A stretch of 64,000 nucleotides of DNA from Vanilla planifolia (Eukaryota; Streptophyta; Magnoliopsida; Asparagales; Orchidaceae), in assembly GCA_023846275.1 (NCBI GenBank), contig CM043868.1:1445153-1509152 (forward strand). The letters run 5' to 3'. The notes beneath the pieces were generated by a model. That model was not told the DNA's origin. It saw only the letters and a program-made list of their open reading frames with translations, and made no database searches. A program made the position numbers and the translations under genes. Numbering within the stretch: the first letter of the stretch is position 1; every line of letters starts with the position of its first letter. Below are positions 59,340-64,000 of this stretch, in pieces.

Positions 59340-60135
59340 CATAATTATATGTTAATCAAATTGTAGGATTGAATGGAGTACTTAAACCAATTATATATGA
59401 TCAAGATCTAACTTTCACATTTCACTTCTGGAGAAAGGTTCATGAATCCTTAAGGACTATTGAAATGTAGGATAACATTCTATCTTCTGACTAATAATTA
59501 GATTGAGAGAACAATAAAGATATTGAGGACATATTGAAATTGTGTATTCTTGATTTTAATGACAATGACAGATAAGTATTTGATTATGATAGAATTCATA
59601 TATAAAAATATTTAGTAATCCAATATAAAGATGTTACCATATGATGAGTAAAGTCAATCTTCATTATGTTAGTACAAGGATAATGAAAAAACTTTTGTGT
59701 GACCAAAACTAATTGTAGAAACTACAAAAAAAGGTTCTAGACTATTAGAAAAAGGATTCAATGAGCATAAGGTTGTCAAAAGACATATCTTGATGTTAAG
59801 AACAAGAAAGTGAAGTTTTAAGAAAAAGAGTATTTTTTTTAAAAATAAGCCCATGATATGTATGATTAAATTTTGAGGCATATTGGACTCTTTCATAGTA
59901 TATAAAAAATTGGTGAGATTGTTTATATGATAGTCTTATCTCTATCATTGGTTAGAGTATATAATATATTTCATATTTACACATTCAAAAGATAATTGTT
60001 GATTCTTCAGATATTGTAAAATATAATCTAAAAATTACGAAGGTGCAATTTAAATTGAGTTATGAAAAAACTTATGAGAATTTTAGCCAATAAAAATAAG
60101 TAATTGTGATAGAAGATGATTTGATGTTCAAAGAA
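59340..60135 (+). pseudogene. Gypsy integrase remnant
   Basis: The plus strand at about 59,364-59,430 reads GLNGVLKPIIYDQDLTFTF, then HFWRKVHESLRTIE. This fits the S-D-R-D-x-x-F-T-S-x-F-W strand of the core with the Asp kept. Further on, in another frame, are REQ with a stop and KYLIMIEFIYKN, matching the H-P-Q-T-D-G-Q-x-E-R to Y-N-N-S-Y part. From 59,700 pieces such as KGFNEHKV, HILMLRTRK and FFKNKPM fit the DNA-binding end. At 59,997-60,070 it gives VDSSDIVKYNLKITKVQFKL, then SYEKTYENF, which matches the segment before the chromodomain. The minus-strand frame 59,669-59,896 is a shadow. Confidence 0.7.
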
Positions 60136-60149
60136 TAATGGGCTAAAAG

Positions 60150-63100
60150 AAGAAATGCTTTAGAAGTATTACAAATATTCTAAGTTTTGAAGATCAAAAT
60201 TTTTATAAGGAATTGATAACATCTCAAAAGCTCATGTAATAAATTTATGTTTGGTTAAATTATTTTGAATGTATCCTAAGGCATTATTATAATGACAAAA
60301 AGAATATTTTGTTGGTGAAATATCATAACTGTCATCATATATGGCAGGCTCTTGAGGGAGATGATTGCCATTTTAAATTAATTAAAACATAAGGTATCTA
60401 ACAATAATAATTTTGTTAAAATTAGAAGTAATTTGATCATAAAATAAAATATCAAAAGATATTGAGAAAATAATAATATCTAAACATTATATTATTTCAT
60501 AAAAATATTAAAACTATCAAGTAATAGCAAAAAGTTGAAAAGTTGGTATGAAAATTTAGAGCCTGTAGAAAAGCTCATTCTAAAAGTGGTTACAAACTTT
60601 TAAAGTCATTTGGATTAGAAAATGTAAAAAAAATATAAATTCTTATATGTTTTTATAGATGGGATTGCCTAATTGAGTGGAGGGAAAAGTGATTAGATAA
60701 GCTTTGCGGTCAAATAGGGCAACTAGTGAAGGGAGAAAAGAAAGAGAAGAAAGGGAGGGTTGATCGAAGGAACTTGATTCGATGAATGATTGACATAGAA
60801 AAATCTTATGGCAGTGAACAAGGTAATCTTTCTTTATGATTCACTTTAATTTTCAAAGAGATCTAGTGAATGTCATAGTAGAAATGCATGCATGGAATTG
60901 CATGCGAGTATAATGCATGTTTATTATCATTTTTTGGAGCAATGGAAGCTTTGATGCAAGTTAGATTATTTAAAAAGAGGATTAGATAGTCTAACAAAGG
61001 CTTAGGAGTTAAGGGACACTAAATTAGAAGGATTGATGAACATCAGATTTACATTTGATGCTTTGATTGGTTAACTTAATAATTCAATAAGGCTTGATAT
61101 GCATCAGTTCTATGGGTCTTTTATGACAAATTATAATGTGTCATCATATTATATAAATTGTATGAAATAAAAAGCATAATGATTACTAAGCAATGTAAAT
61201 TGAGAGGGTTAAAAATGCATGAGGAAAGTGTTATTTGGACAACTAGACATGTGAATAATAAAGAGTTGAGAAATTTCAATTAAGAAAATAAAAAAGTTAG
61301 AATGATATGAAATGATGAATGAATGACTAACAATTGTAATGCAATTCTTGTAAAGTACACATTAAAAGATGAGAGATAAAAATTGAAGTATGCACCAAAA
61401 TAAGGATATTTATTAACAACCTAAAGCAATAAGGGCAACGAAAACTATGCCTCGTAAGTTTTACATGGTTAAGAGGAAGCAAGGATTTGAATTAAGGTTA
61501 CATTAACAAAGAAGTGGAAAAAAGCCTTATATTGAAATGTGAAAGTTGTTTCCTTATGTATCCATTATTATACATGACGTTGGCTAATTAATATGATAAA
61601 AATCTTACATGTTATATGATGTTGTTTACTAAGCCTACGATAGTGGCTTAGCCTATGTTAGCCAATAAAGTTTAGGTGCAAAGGATGTATACCACAGGAT
61701 CCAAAGAGAATTTCGAGTTTTGTTGAGTACATGAAAAATGAAAAATTATGTGAACTTTGCTTGCATAATGCTGTAGCTATCATTTTGCTTGAACTATTAA
61801 GAAATTTGGTAAGTTATGTAATAGTGTAAAGAACTACCAAACATGTATTATGTATCTCTAATATGAGTTTATATTTATATTTTATTACAAATGAATCTTA
61901 TTTTGATGATTTATATGATTGCTTATGGTATGAATTTATATTTATGTTACCAACATCATAATGGTGGTATTAGAACAAGAAATAAATTAAGTATGGTACA
62001 ATGTAAGTAGTTTGATTCGTGACGAGAAGGAAAGAATCTCAAGGGTGGTATTAAAAAAAGAAATAAATTATGTTTTAATATGATATAAGTAGTTTTGTTT
62101 GTGATGGGTAAGAGAATGTCACACCAAGGTAGACTTATCAACTTAAAATTAAGAGTACACCATAAGTATCTCTTGGTTTGAATGTCATAATCGACATAAG
62201 CTATGGAGACAACCGAGGAAAGGACATTATCATTGGTCACTTCATCCAAGTAGGATTACTTGGTAGAGTGAATGGGACAGATTATTTTAAGGTCTTAAAC
62301 AAAATGTTGCCATCAAATTCCCCATTTGCATGTGAAAATGAAAAGTTTCACTACCAGCCAGCTAAATGATCAACTCCTTTTTACTGAAGTTCTTGTTGTG
62401 AGTTTAAATAAGGAAAATTAAGAAAAGGGAGCAACTCTTAACAAGGCTCTTGAGATGCTTCCATGAGGTATGTTTTTTCATGCTTTGACAATTCTAGAAG
62501 ATGGTAAGGATCATGGTGCAAGCAAAGCTAATGAGAAATCCTCTTTCATAAGAATAATCAACTTTGGTTTCATCCTCTAACACTTAGAATTAGTTGAGGT
62601 GTCCATTAGGGTTGAACTACTCATAAGGGATCTAGGTGGCTTAGAAATGACGAGTTAGTTCCAAGGGATTGAGCGAATGTTAATGTTGATCTCTTCATCA
62701 TGCTCATATGTATATAATTATCATATAGTACTAATATCATATAATATTTTTACATGATCTATTTATTTTCTTACTTTTCATATTTATACTCTTTCATGTT
62801 TTAGTTTTTCTTATTTTTCTTTAAGAACTTGATTTTTTTCTTATGATTATTTTTCTTGCTTCATGAGATCCCATATCATATTAGATTTTTGTAGCATCAA
62901 ATTATATCTTTAGATATTCATTAATAGTTAGTGAGGTTATCAAAACATCTTTCTTATCTATCACAAGCTTATTTTGAAGTACTAATAAAATTAGGTCTCT
63001 ACTTATTATTGCTATGGTTTAAAGTTTTAAAAACATGAATGAGGTTAAATGCAATCTTTATCATGTAACATTTGCCCAATATCATCCTATATGAAGTAGC

Positions 63101-64000
63101 AATGATAGCAAAGTCTATATCTATTATCACTCTAAATCAAGGTGTCAATGATAATAGAAGCGATATTATCACATTGAGTAGTCTTTGGATAAGTTCATAA
63201 AACAACTTTTTGTTATCTTCTTATTTTTAATATTTCTTTTGATCTTATAAATCAAGAGACTTATTTGAGTAATCATTCTCCTTCAATTATTTTTTTTATT
63301 TTATTCATTTAATGTTTTAATACTCATAGTATATATATATAACTAATACTAATATGTTATGTAATTAATCAAAACTATACAAAATTAATCAATATCATGT
63401 AACTATGCTCATGCCATAGCACATTCATGTCCTTTAGTAGGAATATAATGAATACCTTATTTACATCACAATTATTTTAGTTTGGCTATTTAATAGTTTT
63501 AAGATGCCTCTTCTAACATTTTTTTCTTTATCTTTTCCTTGCAATGCCTACATAAAAATCATCACAATTATTAGTATCTATTTACTTTTCAATCATAAGA
63601 CTTACAAAGTTTTCATGATTTATTTAAATTTTAGAACTACATGTTTCTTTATTAAAAATATTTACAAACATAGCTACAAAGAGCCTTTGATATTTCTATG
63701 AAATTCTATTACTTTTTTTTCTTAATACAACACTCATTTGTTTTAACATATGGTATATTGTGCTCTTTTAGCAGCATATGATAGTAAAGATGATTGGCCA
63801 TTCCAACTCTTATGTCTCGCTCTTGAATCTAATCATACATTACATTGGCCTTAGTGTAGTATGCTGTTCATAGGCATCATATGTGAGTCTAGATGGATAG
63901 TCCATTGCTCATCTTTCTTAAGCTAAACATGTAGTACATTAAATATAAACATATTATCGATTTTTCTCAAGAAATGGACAAATTATTCCTTCTCACTTTC
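60150..64000. other. AT-rich DNA without recognisable gene
   Basis: No known domain is visible. The first part may be the 3' flank or LTR of the gypsy element. The minus-strand frame 61,956-62,249 is partly created by the 81-bp duplication and repeats the peptide FLIPPL. The frames at 62,178-62,369 and 63,504-63,701 have no support. A short TATATATA run lies at 63,331-63,340. Confidence 0.45.
61964..62126. repeat. 81-bp tandem duplication, diverged
   Basis: Units 61,964-62,044 and 62,045-62,126 begin GTGGTATTA-AA-AAGAAATAAATTA and share TAAGTAGTTT-(A/G)TT(C/T)GTGA. About one base in four differs, so this duplication is old. Confidence 0.7.

Larger units (their letters stand above)
57900..60150 (+). 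mobile_element. Third Ty3/gypsy element (chromovirus-like), degenerate
   Basis: Plus-strand pieces appear in full Ty3/gypsy order: gag zinc knuckle (58,193-58,234), protease (58,400-58,545), reverse transcriptase (58,680-59,200), RNase H (59,210-59,330) and integrase (about 59,340-60,130). The spacing is shorter than usual between protease and RT, so part is deleted. Every domain is broken by stops, and the protease triad is lost. LTRs were not found. The integrase C-terminal motif resembles Tekay/Del-type chromoviruses, but the chromodomain itself is not clear. Confidence 0.75.

Noticed and set aside
1-64000. CRISPR array, prophage or bacterial operon
   Set aside because: No array of identical short repeats with unique spacers, no ribosome-binding-site pattern, and the content is clearly plant nuclear.
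1-64000. tRNA or rRNA genes
   Set aside because: The only tRNA-related words found are PBS sites of retroelements; no cloverleaf with A and B boxes was seen by eye.

Overview
This window looks like nuclear DNA from a higher plant, probably an angiosperm with a TE-rich genome. It is strongly AT-rich and poor in CpG. It holds one intact protein gene, whose product reads as a plant TFIID subunit, and the rest is mostly decayed plant retrotransposons. I see no bacterial gene organisation, no CRISPR array and no convincing rRNA or tRNA gene. The species cannot be named from what is visible.

Layout. 1-5.4 kb: minus-strand plant L1-type LINE remnant (endonuclease, reverse transcriptase, RNase H pieces). 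5.4-14.9 kb: mostly featureless AT-rich DNA with a 37-bp minisatellite, a poly-C tract, a (TG)n run and a possible Ty1-copia scrap. 14.9-26.6 kb: a plus-strand LINE split by a 7.9-kb minus-strand Ty3/gypsy element, for which two LTRs of about 1.5 kb, a PBS and a PPT can be placed. 28.0-29.6 kb: an unusual GC- and CpG-rich island with two tandem arrays, possibly a solo LTR. 31.8-33.6 kb: minus-strand Ty1-copia gag remnant with a PBS. 33.6-37.4 kb: AT-rich DNA with LTR-like traits and a compound microsatellite. 37.4-39.2 kb: the TAF8-like gene with telo-box motifs and a probable 5'-UTR intron. 39.1-41.3 kb: an approximately 890-bp direct duplication. 41.4-44.9 kb: a plus-strand Tat-type Ty3/gypsy polyprotein remnant (protease, RT, two RNase H domains, integrase) with a 108-bp in-frame tandem duplication in the integrase region. 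46.3-47.35 kb: an unrecognised minus-strand pseudogene-like stretch. 48.7-50.4 kb: a further diverged direct repeat. 51.5-52.8 kb: possible LTR/PBS/gag start of another LTR element. 54.4-55.6 kb: a third LINE, GC-richer. 55.8-56.7 kb: short coding-like fragments. 57.9-60.2 kb: a third Ty3/gypsy element (chromovirus-like) in plus orientation. 60.2-64 kb: AT-rich DNA with an 81-bp tandem duplication.

How it fits together. Only the TAF8-like gene appears functional, as an open 361-codon frame. Every retroelement frame is broken by many stops and frameshifts, and several catalytic motifs are mutated, so these copies are old and not autonomous. The clearest history is a LINE that was later cut by a gypsy insertion. 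LINE reading resumes on the far side. I found no convincing novel defence, metabolic or regulatory system. The oddest unexplained objects are the CpG-rich island at 28.2-29.2 kb and the unidentified pseudogene at 46.3-47.35 kb.
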